DNA from: AC2028 sp002373595
GTDB taxonomy: Bacteria; Bacillota; Clostridia; Lachnospirales; Lachnospiraceae
Assembly (NCBI GenBank): GCA_946616365.1
Contig: CAMOIX010000001.1
Span: 105,384-169,383 of the forward strand
DNA: 64,000 nucleotides
Direction of reading: 5' to 3'
Numbering within the stretch: the first letter of the stretch is position 1; each line of letters begins with the position of its first letter. Shown here one piece after another: positions 23,939 through 33,384 of this stretch. The translations under genes were made by a program, and so were the position numbers. The notes below the pieces were generated by a model that was given only the letters and a program-made list of their open reading frames with translations, ran no database searches and was not told the origin of the DNA.

Positions 23939-26201
23939 TCTTTTTCTTCTTCCTGTAGGAGGAGAGGAGCACGATGATAGTAATAAGACTGATACATTCA
24001 GCAGCTCTCCAGTACCAGAATTCCTTAAATGTAACAGTAAATGTCCCCTTGTATCCCGGAGCTACGCTTATATGCATCCTCCAGTTAGCACCCGGTGATA
24101 TGCTCAGTCCTTCAGAGTCACCGAGTACGCGATATCCTTTATATGCGACCAGAGGAAGTTCTATCCAGCCTTCAGTATTCGAAGTATTCGCAGCATTCAA
24201 GGTAAACTTGAGGTCGCTCCGGTCAAGTATCTGTATGGACACATTCTCATCAGAATATCCGACGCCCGGAGTCTTGCGTAAATAGTGCATATCGCAGTCT
24301 GCAGGCACATACTCCAGGAATCCGTCATATGTCGATAAGAATGCACTGTCAGCCGCATAGATAGGATAGACATATTTAGGCGGATCCATATACATCTTCG
24401 TAAATACGAGTCCCTGAGCGAGTGAAGCAGCGCATAATACTCCGCAGAGGATATATGCGATCCACTTTTTTCTGTTTGCTGCAAAATCAGATACCTGTAT
24501 GAATATAAGAGCAGAAAGAGCGGGAACCAGCGACAGATACCTCCAGGGGAACTGTACCGCTCCGATGATACGATAAAGCGGCGATATCCCGGTCATGATG
24601 AAATCATAAGGGAAATAGTACGTGCTCATAAAGAGACCAAGAATAGCGATAAGGACAAGACCTATGGAAATGCAGCATTTATCTGTTTTCTTTACTCTGT
24701 CTGTTATGAATGTGATGATCCATATGATAAGGCCAAGCCCGATCACTGCGAGAAGCGCTATTCCAATCGTCTGCGTGATCTCAGGCTCGGTGTAAGACGT
24801 ATCATAGCCCCAGTTGTGAGCATCCTCCAATCTAAAGAGCTGCTGGGGAGATGCGCCCTCATTCTGTATAGCGGGAGTCTCTGAAGTGATCGCAGTGGGT
24901 ACAGTGAAATAGTAGTCCACGAAGGGTACGATAAACCAGATATTTAAGAAAAGAGTGATGATAAATGCCTTAAATACCGGCTTAAGAACTGCCTTCTTAA
25001 AGAACCTCTTCGCATATATCAGACATGCGATCACTGCAAAAAAAGTCGCTATAAGAGTAGTAAGCACATGCGTCTGTATAAGTCCGGTAAATCCGGCGAT
25101 CAGGAATATACACGGGGTGCCGTTTTTGATATATTCCTCATTATCTTTCTTTAGAAGCATATAGAATCCGACAGCCAGAAGCGGCAGAAAACAAGCAGCT
25201 CCTGCCTCTCCGAATGCAGCTCTGGTAAAGAGATCCACAAAATGGAAGATCCCGAAAGAGTAGAGAAATGATGCAGTAATCGCGGTAGTTTCGTTCTTTG
25301 CGACCTTCTTAAAAGCAATGAGCGATACGAAAGCCGTCAGGAAATTGACCATGAAGATATAGAACTTGTAGCACGATCCCAGAGGAAATCCTATGAGGAA
25401 CATAAGAGCAGAGGGGATCAGCAGCACATCCCCGTAATACACGCCCACCGGATATCCGTATCCATTCGCAAATATCGCCTGCATCTTAACCGGGAAGCTG
25501 TATTTTAGCCCTCCCGCAAGCCCTGCGATACGCGTCAGATGGAAGTGCATATCATGTCCGAATTCAACTTTGTCAGAGATAAAAGGTATGGACGCAAGTA
25601 TGGTAAATACAGCGAGATATACTATTTCAGCACGTCTTTTACTGTCTACTTTCGGATTTTCGGAGAAGAAGAGGAGCCAGATCGCTGTATCCGCGAAGCC
25701 AAATAACGGTATATAGCGGAATAACCAGTAGAAGAGCGATCTTTTTTTCAGAAAATCAACCGTAAAGATCTCATTATTCAGTATCCGGCAATTGTTGATC
25801 GTCTCAAATCTCACGTGTACATCAACATTGTCATCATATATGTAGATCCTCTCCGAGATCTCGTCTGCAGCATATTTAAGCTTAATATCATCATAAACAA
25901 CGCTTTTTTCCATTCCCGGAGTATCGCAGACCACGGACATGATCATTTCCTGATCCCTGTCGGCATCCACTTTAAGACTTACGGTATAGATACCCTTATC
26001 CAGCGTAAATACGGGCGATTCCGCCGTTTTCTGCCCGTTTTCGCCCTCGGATACCGTGAACATATCGGGAGTATAAAGGAATGTTCCGCTGTTATTCTTG
26101 AGAACGGGAATGATGGATACGAATATATGGATAAGCTCTGCAGCCACCAGGAACAGAAACAATATATTGTGGTTTTTTGCTGATTTTTTTGTTTTTCCCA
26201 T
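23925..26201 (-). CDS. Large polytopic membrane protein (PTPS-related/YfhO-like)
   Basis: The 758-aa protein has an N-terminal helix, then an extracellular strand-rich domain (~35-150), about twelve further transmembrane helices and a C-terminal extracellular domain with one last helix. FGHDMHFHLTRIAGLAGGL and NGYGYPVGVYYGD resemble the 6-pyruvoyl-tetrahydropterin-synthase-related membrane family and YfhO-like GT-C glycosyltransferases, which modify cell-envelope polymers. The acidic-His segment GHDMHFH is a possible active site. Substrate unknown. The recombinase gene overlaps its end by 14 bases, an odd pairing of envelope enzyme and recombinase. Confidence 0.65.
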   Translation of the reverse strand: MGKTKKSAKNHNILFLFLVAAELIHIFVSIIPVLKNNSGTFLYTPDMFTVSEGENGQKTAESPVFTLDKGIYTVSLKVDADRDQEMIMSVVCDTPGMEKSVVYDDIKLKYAADEISERIYIYDDNVDVHVRFETINNCRILNNEIFTVDFLKKRSLFYWLFRYIPLFGFADTAIWLLFFSENPKVDSKRRAEIVYLAVFTILASIPFISDKVEFGHDMHFHLTRIAGLAGGLKYSFPVKMQAIFANGYGYPVGVYYGDVLLIPSALMFLIGFPLGSCYKFYIFMVNFLTAFVSLIAFKKVAKNETTAITASFLYSFGIFHFVDLFTRAAFGEAGAACFLPLLAVGFYMLLKKDNEEYIKNGTPCIFLIAGFTGLIQTHVLTTLIATFFAVIACLIYAKRFFKKAVLKPVFKAFIITLFLNIWFIVPFVDYYFTVPTAITSETPAIQNEGASPQQLFRLEDAHNWGYDTSYTEPEITQTIGIALLAVIGLGLIIWIITFITDRVKKTDKCCISIGLVLIAILGLFMSTYYFPYDFIMTGISPLYRIIGAVQFPWRYLSLVPALSALIFIQVSDFAANRKKWIAYILCGVLCAASLAQGLVFTKMYMDPPKYVYPIYAADSAFLSTYDGFLEYVPADCDMHYLRKTPGVGYSDENVSIQILDRSDLKFTLNAANTSNTEGWIELPLVAYKGYRVLGDSEGLSISPGANWRMHISVAPGYKGTFTVTFKEFWYWRAAECISLITIIVLLSSYRKKKKNGST

Positions 26202-26344
26202 AACATCTTGATTTTACCAAATAATATGAAAAATAACAATCGGATAAATCATAAAAAAAGTGTCCAAAAGTCGCTAAAATACTAGATTTTCCATAGTATT
26301 TGAAATTGTAATATGGTAAAATACATAAATTGAAGGGAAAACTT

Positions 26345-28015
26345 ATGGATAACAATATTTCAGAAAAAGAAAGAATCTATCTCGACGAACTTTTTAATGC
26401 TCTTGCTATCGTCGCGGAAGGGTCATATGTTTATCTCTGCGATATGAGGCATGACTACTCGAGATGGTCAAAAGAAGCGATCGATACATTCGGACTTCCC
26501 GGTGAATATATGTATGGAGCCGGGGAAATCTTTGAGAATCTCATTCATCCCGAAGACAGGGATATTTACCGCAGGAAGTTAGCTGCGATATTTGGCGGAG
26601 ATGCCAAGAATCACGATATTCAGTATCGTGTTAAGCGCCCCAACAGTGATTATGACTTATGTACCTGCAAAGGTATTGTTATTAACGACGAGACGGGCGA
26701 AGCAAGATACTTTGCCGGTATCATCAGAAATCACGGCATCCACGGACATGTGGATGTACTTACAGGTCTTCGCAATCAGTACGGATTCTTTGAAGATCTG
26801 AAATATATCATAGGTCTCAAAAAGACATCCCTTATAACGATGATCGGCATATCGCGTTTTGCCGAGATCAATGAAGTATACGGTTATCATTTCGGAAACC
26901 GCGTGCTTACCGTGTTTGGAAGATTCCTCCTCGAGTGCGTGGGAAGTAAGGGCAGCGTATACAGACTCGACGGAACCAAATTCGTATTTATCAGCGAAGG
27001 CCAAACCCCTCAGTCGATCCGCAAGATGTACGAGAGCATCAGATCATATTTCAGAAACGGCGTCACCATTGACGGCAAGGACATATATCTCGAGCTTAAT
27101 GCCGGACTTCTTACTCTGGATAATTTCAGTGTAAGCGATCAGACCGTATATGCATGTCTTAATTATGCATACGGAGAGTCCAAGGTAAGACGTCAGGGCG
27201 ACCTCGTAGAGTTCTTAAATGACCTTACAGACGAGAACAGGCAGCGACTCGAGAAGATACATGTCATCCGCGAGTCCATAACCAGAGGATATGAAGGATT
27301 CTACCTTCTCTATCAGCCTGTTATAGATGCTAAGAGCGAGAAGATAATAGGAGCGGAAGCTCTCCTTCGCTGGAAGAGTGAAGAGTACGGAGTAGTTCCT
27401 CCCGATCATTTCATCCCGCTTCTTGAGAGAGATCCTCTTTTCCCCGAACTCGGAAGATGGATCCTCGTATCATCCATAACAACTGCCAAGAAGATGATGT
27501 CTGAATTCCCTGATTTCATCATCAATGTAAACCTTTCATATTCTCAGATAGAGAAGCCTGAATTCGTCGACATGGTGATCGGCATACTCGAAGAGCTGGG
27601 TTTCCCCGCAGATCACCTCTGCCTGGAGATAACCGAGAGATGCAGGCTCCTCGATATGGACCTTCTCAAGAATGTGATAGTTAATCTCCGCGGAAGGGGC
27701 GTAAAGATCGCACTCGATGATTTCGGAACCGGATTCTCATCTATAGGACTGGTAAAGAATCTGCCCTTCGATACCATCAAGATCGACAGGACCTTCGTCA
27801 TCAAGATAGAGGATGACGAAAAGTCCAAAGAACTCATGAATCACTTCACCGGTGTCGCATCTACCTTCGGAGCAAATGTATGCGTTGAAGGTGTTGAGAC
27901 AGCGGGAATGCGTGATATATTGCAGGCTTTCAATGTGCAGTCGTTCCAGGGATATTATTATGCTAAACCTCTTGGCATAGGTGAACTCCTCGAGTGGGAT
28001 GACGCAAGAAGATAA
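26345..28015 (+). CDS. PAS-GGDEF(degenerate)-EAL c-di-GMP phosphodiesterase
   Basis: A PAS domain (about residues 20-135) is followed by a GGDEF domain (~140-300) whose signature is LDGTKF, so it is unlikely to make c-di-GMP. The EAL domain (~305-550) keeps all expected residues: EALLRW, INVNLSYSQ, LEITE, ALDDFGTGFSS, IKID, VEGVE and QGYYYAKP. It should hydrolyse c-di-GMP, with the dead GGDEF as a possible GTP sensor. No membrane segment is seen. ATG 26345 has AAGGGA upstream; the TTG at 26330 is less likely. The gene stands alone behind a divergent intergenic region. Confidence 0.88.
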   Translation: MDNNISEKERIYLDELFNALAIVAEGSYVYLCDMRHDYSRWSKEAIDTFGLPGEYMYGAGEIFENLIHPEDRDIYRRKLAAIFGGDAKNHDIQYRVKRPNSDYDLCTCKGIVINDETGEARYFAGIIRNHGIHGHVDVLTGLRNQYGFFEDLKYIIGLKKTSLITMIGISRFAEINEVYGYHFGNRVLTVFGRFLLECVGSKGSVYRLDGTKFVFISEGQTPQSIRKMYESIRSYFRNGVTIDGKDIYLELNAGLLTLDNFSVSDQTVYACLNYAYGESKVRRQGDLVEFLNDLTDENRQRLEKIHVIRESITRGYEGFYLLYQPVIDAKSEKIIGAEALLRWKSEEYGVVPPDHFIPLLERDPLFPELGRWILVSSITTAKKMMSEFPDFIINVNLSYSQIEKPEFVDMVIGILEELGFPADHLCLEITERCRLLDMDLLKNVIVNLRGRGVKIALDDFGTGFSSIGLVKNLPFDTIKIDRTFVIKIEDDEKSKELMNHFTGVASTFGANVCVEGVETAGMRDILQAFNVQSFQGYYYAKPLGIGELLEWDDARR

Positions 28016-28028
28016 TCGGAGTAAGGTC

Positions 28029-29432
28029 ATGGACGAGAACAAAGAAGAACAGTACGACTATAGCGAATACGAAGAAGCGAAGAAAAAGCGTGCGAGACAT
28101 CCCCTGTGGAGCAATAAGCTCTTTCAGTACGGTTTTACTGCATTTGCTGTATTTGTATGCTGCATGGTTTTTTACTATCTGCTTTTTCATTTCAAGAATT
28201 TCACCGGAAATCTCCAGCATATAAGCAAGATATTATCACCCATATTCATGGGTCTGGTAATAGCGTATCTCCTTGCTCCCGTGCTTAATTTCATTGAGCA
28301 GAACTGGCTCATACCTCTTTGTGAGAAATTTAAATGGGAGATCACACCCAAGAGAAGGAAGCACATCAGATCACTCGGGGTCCTCATCACTGTTGTGATG
28401 GCACTCGGACTTCTCTCGATATTTTTGTGGATGTTCCTTTCACAGATCATACCTTCGATCGCGAATGTCGTATCAAACTTCAATACATATACCAACAACT
28501 TCGTATCCTGGGTAAGGAAACTCCTCGATAAGAATCCGGATATGAGCTCCTATATCACCGCAAATATCAACAGATTCTCCAAGGATATCGAGAGCTGGGT
28601 AAGAGAGAATGTCATGAGCAAGACCAGCAAACTCCTTACCGTGGTATCCACAAGTTTCTTAAGCTTCCTCAGTGGTCTCTGGAACTTCATCATCGGATTC
28701 ATCATTTCGATCTATGTCCTTGGCACCAAAGAGAAGCTGGTTGCAAGGATGAAGAAATGCCTCTATGCGTTTGCAAACAGAAGAACGTCCAACAGGATAG
28801 TCACAGGACTTCGTTTCTCCAATAAGACATTCAGCGGTTTCATCGTTGGTAAGATCATTGATTCACTTATCATCGGAATGCTTTGCTTCATAGGCACGAC
28901 GCTGATGCAGACTCCATATCCCGCACTTGTCAGCCTTATCATCGGAGTGACCAATATCATACCTTTCTTCGGTCCCTACATCGGCGGCATTCCCACGATC
29001 ATACTCGTATTTGCGGTAAATCCTATGGAGCCGAAGACGACACTCTATTATGCGCTTTTCATAATCCTGCTCCAGCAGTTTGACGGCAATATCTTAGGTC
29101 CCAAGATACTCGGAGACTCGACCGGACTGGAAGGATTCTTTGTTATTTTTTCCATTACGTTATTCGGCGGCCTCTGGGGAATATTCGGAATGGTCATCGG
29201 TGTACCTCTCTTTGCTGTAATATATGCAGGTGTACGTGAGATAGCAAACCGTGATCTGGAGAAGAAGGGGTATCCGATACTGACGGATGATTATAAATAC
29301 CTGGGCAAGATGAATAAGGACGGAACGTATGAGACATATACGCCGTCATATCTCATCAGAAAACCCAGAAAGGGTGTTCATAAGACATTCCCGTTCTTTT
29401 TCAAAATCCTGAAGAAGAAAAAGGGAGAGTAG
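28029..29432 (+). CDS. AI-2E family transporter (YdbI/PerM type)
   Basis: The 467-aa protein has the eight-helix layout of the AI-2E/PerM family, with the conserved stretches ISKILSPIFMGLVIAYLLAP, IGVTNIIPFFGPYIGGIP, FDGNILGPKILGDSTGL and GGLWGIFGMVIGVPLFAV. Members export autoinducer-2 or act as ion antiporters; the substrate here is not known. A charged N-terminal tail (~25 residues) is cytoplasmic. ATG 28029 lies behind CGGAGTAAGG, 13 bases after the EAL gene stop, so the two are probably cotranscribed. Confidence 0.88.
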   Translation: MDENKEEQYDYSEYEEAKKKRARHPLWSNKLFQYGFTAFAVFVCCMVFYYLLFHFKNFTGNLQHISKILSPIFMGLVIAYLLAPVLNFIEQNWLIPLCEKFKWEITPKRRKHIRSLGVLITVVMALGLLSIFLWMFLSQIIPSIANVVSNFNTYTNNFVSWVRKLLDKNPDMSSYITANINRFSKDIESWVRENVMSKTSKLLTVVSTSFLSFLSGLWNFIIGFIISIYVLGTKEKLVARMKKCLYAFANRRTSNRIVTGLRFSNKTFSGFIVGKIIDSLIIGMLCFIGTTLMQTPYPALVSLIIGVTNIIPFFGPYIGGIPTIILVFAVNPMEPKTTLYYALFIILLQQFDGNILGPKILGDSTGLEGFFVIFSITLFGGLWGIFGMVIGVPLFAVIYAGVREIANRDLEKKGYPILTDDYKYLGKMNKDGTYETYTPSYLIRKPRKGVHKTFPFFFKILKKKKGE

Positions 29433-29433
29433 T

Positions 29434-30417
29434 TTGAAGCTTATAATCTCCAAAGGATTTGAATACAGAGGCAGGTGCGTTTCAGGCATATTCGGATTTG
29501 AAGATGACAACATTGTCTTCATCAGACTGATAGATGCGGAAGCGCTCTCGGGAAAGAATTCGTCGGTATCTGTCGGAGATGTGATCATAGGAAGAGTGGA
29601 TGAGATATCAGAGGAGCTCGATGCGGCATTCGTATCATATGCTCCGGATAAAAAAGGCTTCCTTCGTTTAAACAGACTCCCATCCAAAGACTTTAAACTC
29701 AAATGCGGAATGCTCCTGCCGGTGATGATTCAGGCACAGGAGATGAGAGGAAAGCGCGCAGCGCTTAATGCGAAAGTAGACTGGAAGAGGATGCCCGATG
29801 GCGAATCTCTTAAAGAGAGATCCTCGCACTTAGCTGCATTCAATGTACTCTTCAAAGCACCGGGAGTGTTGGATGAAACTCTGAATGAGCTTGGAGAAGT
29901 ATCTGAGACAGTAACGGACTCTGAGGATGTATACGAGAAAATAAAGGATAAATATCAGGCCAGATATTACCTCGATGAATATCCTCTGCATAAGCTCTAT
30001 AAACTGGAGACTGCTATGGACCTGGGCTTGAGCAGGCAGGTATGGCTTAAGTCGGGAGGGTATCTCATCATCGATCATACGGAAGCGATGACAGTGATCG
30101 ATGTAAATACGGGCGGAAGCGATCACGGAAAGAGCGACAGGGAGAAATACCTGATGTGCCTTAATCTGGAGAGCTCCGAAGAGATAGCAAGGCAGCTTCG
30201 TTTAAGGAATATCTCAGGGATTGTGATAATAGATTTTATCAATTTAAGCCTTTCAAATGACAGAGAAGCACTTCTTGAGAATATGAGAAGAGTCACTTCG
30301 TCTGACACATCGGAAATACATGTCATCGATATCACACAGCTAAATCTGATGGAGCTGACGAGAGCTAAGAAATATATGAGTCTGAGAGAGCAGTATGATG
30401 CTCTGTCGAAAAAGTAA
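29434..30417 (+). CDS. Short ribonuclease E/G-family protein
   Basis: RNase E/G enzymes cut single-stranded RNA. The S1 domain (VSVGDVIIGRVDEISEELDA, FVSYAPDKKGFL) is at residues ~35-75. The catalytic Asp region follows (TVIDVNTGG and VIIDFINLSL, two magnesium-binding aspartates), ending with MELTRAKK. At 327 aa it is much shorter than typical RNase G (about 400-490 aa): the zinc-link Cys pair and small domain that drive tetramerisation are missing. It may act as a dimer or monomer, or have reduced activity. TTG start with AAGGGAGAG, one base after the transporter stop. Confidence 0.82.
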   Translation: MKLIISKGFEYRGRCVSGIFGFEDDNIVFIRLIDAEALSGKNSSVSVGDVIIGRVDEISEELDAAFVSYAPDKKGFLRLNRLPSKDFKLKCGMLLPVMIQAQEMRGKRAALNAKVDWKRMPDGESLKERSSHLAAFNVLFKAPGVLDETLNELGEVSETVTDSEDVYEKIKDKYQARYYLDEYPLHKLYKLETAMDLGLSRQVWLKSGGYLIIDHTEAMTVIDVNTGGSDHGKSDREKYLMCLNLESSEEIARQLRLRNISGIVIIDFINLSLSNDREALLENMRRVTSSDTSEIHVIDITQLNLMELTRAKKYMSLREQYDALSKK

Positions 30418-30434
30418 CCGTAAAGGAGAATGAT

Positions 30435-30827
30435 ATGGGATCAGCAGCTGATGTAAGCAGGATTGACTGGAACCTCTTCGGAGCACTCGGATTTAATGTG
30501 GATGATGCTCTGCAATATTGCGATAATGATAAAGAATTTTATGTAACACTTCTGGTGCAGTATATCGAGGAGCAGCCTCCTAAGCTTGAGAAGATCAAGG
30601 AAGCGTATGCTGCCGGGAACTGGGAAGACTACTGTACCCTCATTCATTCCGTCAAGAGTTCATCCAAGATGATCGGTGCGGTTAATCTCTTCGAGCATGC
30701 TTATGCTCTGGAGAAAGCATCGTCCAATTCGGATGAGAACTTTATAAATCTGAATCATGATAAAGTAATGAACGAATGTAACAACATCTGCCGGAGGATC
30801 TCAGCACTCATCCATTATGTAAAATAA
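30435..30827 (+). CDS. Histidine phosphotransfer (HPt) protein
   Basis: The 130-aa protein is an all-helical HPt domain with the phospho-acceptor motif IHSVKSSSKMIGA (His near residue 75). It should carry phosphate between the receivers of the hybrid kinases encoded next to it and a final response regulator not seen here. AAAGGAG precedes ATG 30435. It follows the RNase gene by 17 bases and precedes the first hybrid kinase by 18, so it is part of one signalling transcript. Confidence 0.88.
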   Translation: MGSAADVSRIDWNLFGALGFNVDDALQYCDNDKEFYVTLLVQYIEEQPPKLEKIKEAYAAGNWEDYCTLIHSVKSSSKMIGAVNLFEHAYALEKASSNSDENFINLNHDKVMNECNNICRRISALIHYVK

Positions 30828-30845
30828 TACGCGGAGAATGCGCTT

Positions 30846-33362
30846 ATGAAGAAAAACAACGATATAAGATCCATATCTCACATTGCGATGGTCCTGACCA
30901 TATCTCTTTTTTCGGTCATCCTGATCATATTCAATTTCATCTTTAACTGGGAGAAATGGACGATACCCTTTGCAGTGATAGGCATGCTCCTGTCGCTGGG
31001 GATGCATATATTTCATAAGCTCGACGAACGTGTAAGGATCTATATTTACTCCGTAATCCTCTATATGGAGCTCTTTTTCTATTCTGTAAAGATCAAGACA
31101 CTCTATGATGCCACTCCCGTAATCATACTTGTACTCGTTATACTTGCTATGACGCAGGAGAGATTTCTCACATGGATAGGTCTGGGCGTAGGATATCTCG
31201 GTATGACATTCCATCTCTTTATGAGAAATGCAGATCCCAATCCGGAAAACAGGTTTAGATTTACACCTTCACATATAACCAGAACGGTATGGCACTTTGT
31301 CATCGTCGCCATAGGTACATTTGTAATCATTAAACTGCTGGATGCACTTAGAAGGACCGAGAAGAATTACGAATCCGAGATAGATGATCTGAAGAATGAG
31401 AACCAGAGTGCGAGCGACTTCCTTGCAAACGTATCGCATGAGATCAGAACGCCTATAAATGCAGTTATAGGTCTGAGCGAAGTATCCCTCGAGCACGAGC
31501 AGGATGACAGGATCAAGTCCAATCTTCTTTCTGTCAAAGAAGCCGGCAAACGTATTGCCGACCAGATAAGCGACATCCTCGATTACTCCGAGATAGACAG
31601 AAAGACTGTCGCTGTATCGCAGGAAAACTATATGATCTCATCCATGATAAATGACATCATTAACGAGATCAAAATGTATAAGAAGCCCGATACAGAGCTA
31701 CTGATAGATATAGACAGTGACATCCCCGCTGTCATGAATTCCGACGTCTTCAAACTTAAGAAGATCATAAAGCACCTGCTTGTAAACGGTCTGAGATATA
31801 CCAAAGAAGGTGTCGTATATATTCATTTCTCCGCTGTACCGGAGGACTACGGCGTAAACCTCTGCGTTGAGATATCCGATACGGGTATCGGAATGAATCC
31901 TGAGGAGGTAGAGAGATTCGCCGGTAAATTCTATCAGTCCGATTCAGGGAGGTCGAGAGCGATCGGAGGACTCGGACTCGGCATGTCCATTGTCGCAGGA
32001 TTTGTAGCAGCGCTCGGCGGCTTCTATACCGTATGGAGCGAACCCGGACAAGGCACCACGATAAAGGTAAGTATACCTCAGAAGGTGATCGATCCTTCAA
32101 GGTGCATACCCACTCTTTCCGAACAGAAATTCAGCATAGCTACATATAACCATTTTGAGAGATTCGGAAGACCCGAAGTAAGAGAGTATTATTCCCTTAC
32201 GATCTCCAATATCGCCGAGAATGTTAAAGCAGAAAAGTACAGGGTTGAACGTCTGGACGAGCTCAAATCTCTGCTCCTTAACGTCAATCTTACGCATCTG
32301 TTTGTCGGCGTATATGAATTTGAAAAGGATAGAGATTTCCTCGAGAAGCTCACTGATACTACTGAAGTCATCCTGATCGCAGAAGAAGGATATGAACTTC
32401 CCGCAGGTTCAAGATTAAGGCTGATACATAAGCCCATATACTGTTTCCCTGTACTAAGTCTCCTTTCACTCGGAAGGGTCGAGAGGATTGCGGACGAAGA
32501 GAAGATGTACTACCCGAATGTCAAAGCTCTTGTAGTTGACGATGAAGGAATGAACCTCACCGTTGCCAGAGGCATACTCGGGCAGTACGGAATAACCGTA
32601 AAGACTGCCATATCAGGTCCCATTGGTATCGACATGTACAAGGAAGAAGACTTTGACATTATCTTCATGGATCATATGATGCCCGGAATGGATGGTATAG
32701 AAGCCATGAAGATCATAAGAGAGATCGACAAGAAACGTGATCGTTCGATACCCATCATCGCATTTACAGCTAATGCGGTAAGTTCAGCAAAGAAGACCTT
32801 CCTCAATGAAGGATTTGATGATTTCGTAAGTAAGCCTGTAGAAAGATCCGAGCTCGAGAGAGTGCTGAGGCGTACTCTGAGCAGCTTCGCCGTTTCTGTC
32901 AAATGCGCGAAGGGAGATCTTCCCGAGAGTCTTTCCGCAAGCATAGCAAAGAGTTATGGTGACAGCGCATCCTCTTCCGATAACAAGCAGGTCAATACTC
33001 CCGATAATGACAGCGCACTCGCTGATATTGGCATCGATATACCTGAAGGTATCAGAAATTGCGGAGACGACCGCGAACTCTTTGATTCACTTCTGTTAGA
33101 ATTTATAACCGATACGGACGAGAGAAGGTCGGGCATCATACAAGCGTGTGATAATGATGATAAGAATGATCTCATTATCAGAGTTCACTCGATCAAATCA
33201 ACCGCCAAGACTATCGGGGCTACGGAGATTGCCTCATCTGCCGAGAATCTCGAGATGATGGCCAAGGAAGATGACTGGGAGGTTGTTAAGATACTGACTC
33301 CTTCATTCATAGACAGCTATACGGATTTCATAAATGCACTTAGTTCAATAATATACAGATGA
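30846..33362 (+). CDS. Hybrid histidine kinase with receiver and C-terminal HPt
   Basis: Six or so transmembrane helices (residues ~12-165) form the sensor. A short coiled coil leads to HisKA (phospho-His198 in SHEIRTPIN) and the HATPase domain (SDTGIGMNPEEVE, GLGLGMSIVAG). A poorly conserved receiver-like segment (~400-545) precedes a true receiver (ALVVDDEGMN, phospho-Asp609 in IIFMDHMMPGMDG, ending DDFVSKP). An HPt domain (His781 in VHSIKSTAKTIGA) ends the 838-aa protein. It thus contains a full internal phosphorelay. The signal is unknown, with no periplasmic domain of note. It is flanked by an HPt gene and a second hybrid kinase. Confidence 0.88.
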   Translation: MKKNNDIRSISHIAMVLTISLFSVILIIFNFIFNWEKWTIPFAVIGMLLSLGMHIFHKLDERVRIYIYSVILYMELFFYSVKIKTLYDATPVIILVLVILAMTQERFLTWIGLGVGYLGMTFHLFMRNADPNPENRFRFTPSHITRTVWHFVIVAIGTFVIIKLLDALRRTEKNYESEIDDLKNENQSASDFLANVSHEIRTPINAVIGLSEVSLEHEQDDRIKSNLLSVKEAGKRIADQISDILDYSEIDRKTVAVSQENYMISSMINDIINEIKMYKKPDTELLIDIDSDIPAVMNSDVFKLKKIIKHLLVNGLRYTKEGVVYIHFSAVPEDYGVNLCVEISDTGIGMNPEEVERFAGKFYQSDSGRSRAIGGLGLGMSIVAGFVAALGGFYTVWSEPGQGTTIKVSIPQKVIDPSRCIPTLSEQKFSIATYNHFERFGRPEVREYYSLTISNIAENVKAEKYRVERLDELKSLLLNVNLTHLFVGVYEFEKDRDFLEKLTDTTEVILIAEEGYELPAGSRLRLIHKPIYCFPVLSLLSLGRVERIADEEKMYYPNVKALVVDDEGMNLTVARGILGQYGITVKTAISGPIGIDMYKEEDFDIIFMDHMMPGMDGIEAMKIIREIDKKRDRSIPIIAFTANAVSSAKKTFLNEGFDDFVSKPVERSELERVLRRTLSSFAVSVKCAKGDLPESLSASIAKSYGDSASSSDNKQVNTPDNDSALADIGIDIPEGIRNCGDDRELFDSLLLEFITDTDERRSGIIQACDNDDKNDLIIRVHSIKSTAKTIGATEIASSAENLEMMAKEDDWEVVKILTPSFIDSYTDFINALSSIIYR

Positions 33363-33384
33363 TCGTCACAGTGAGGAACTACGA

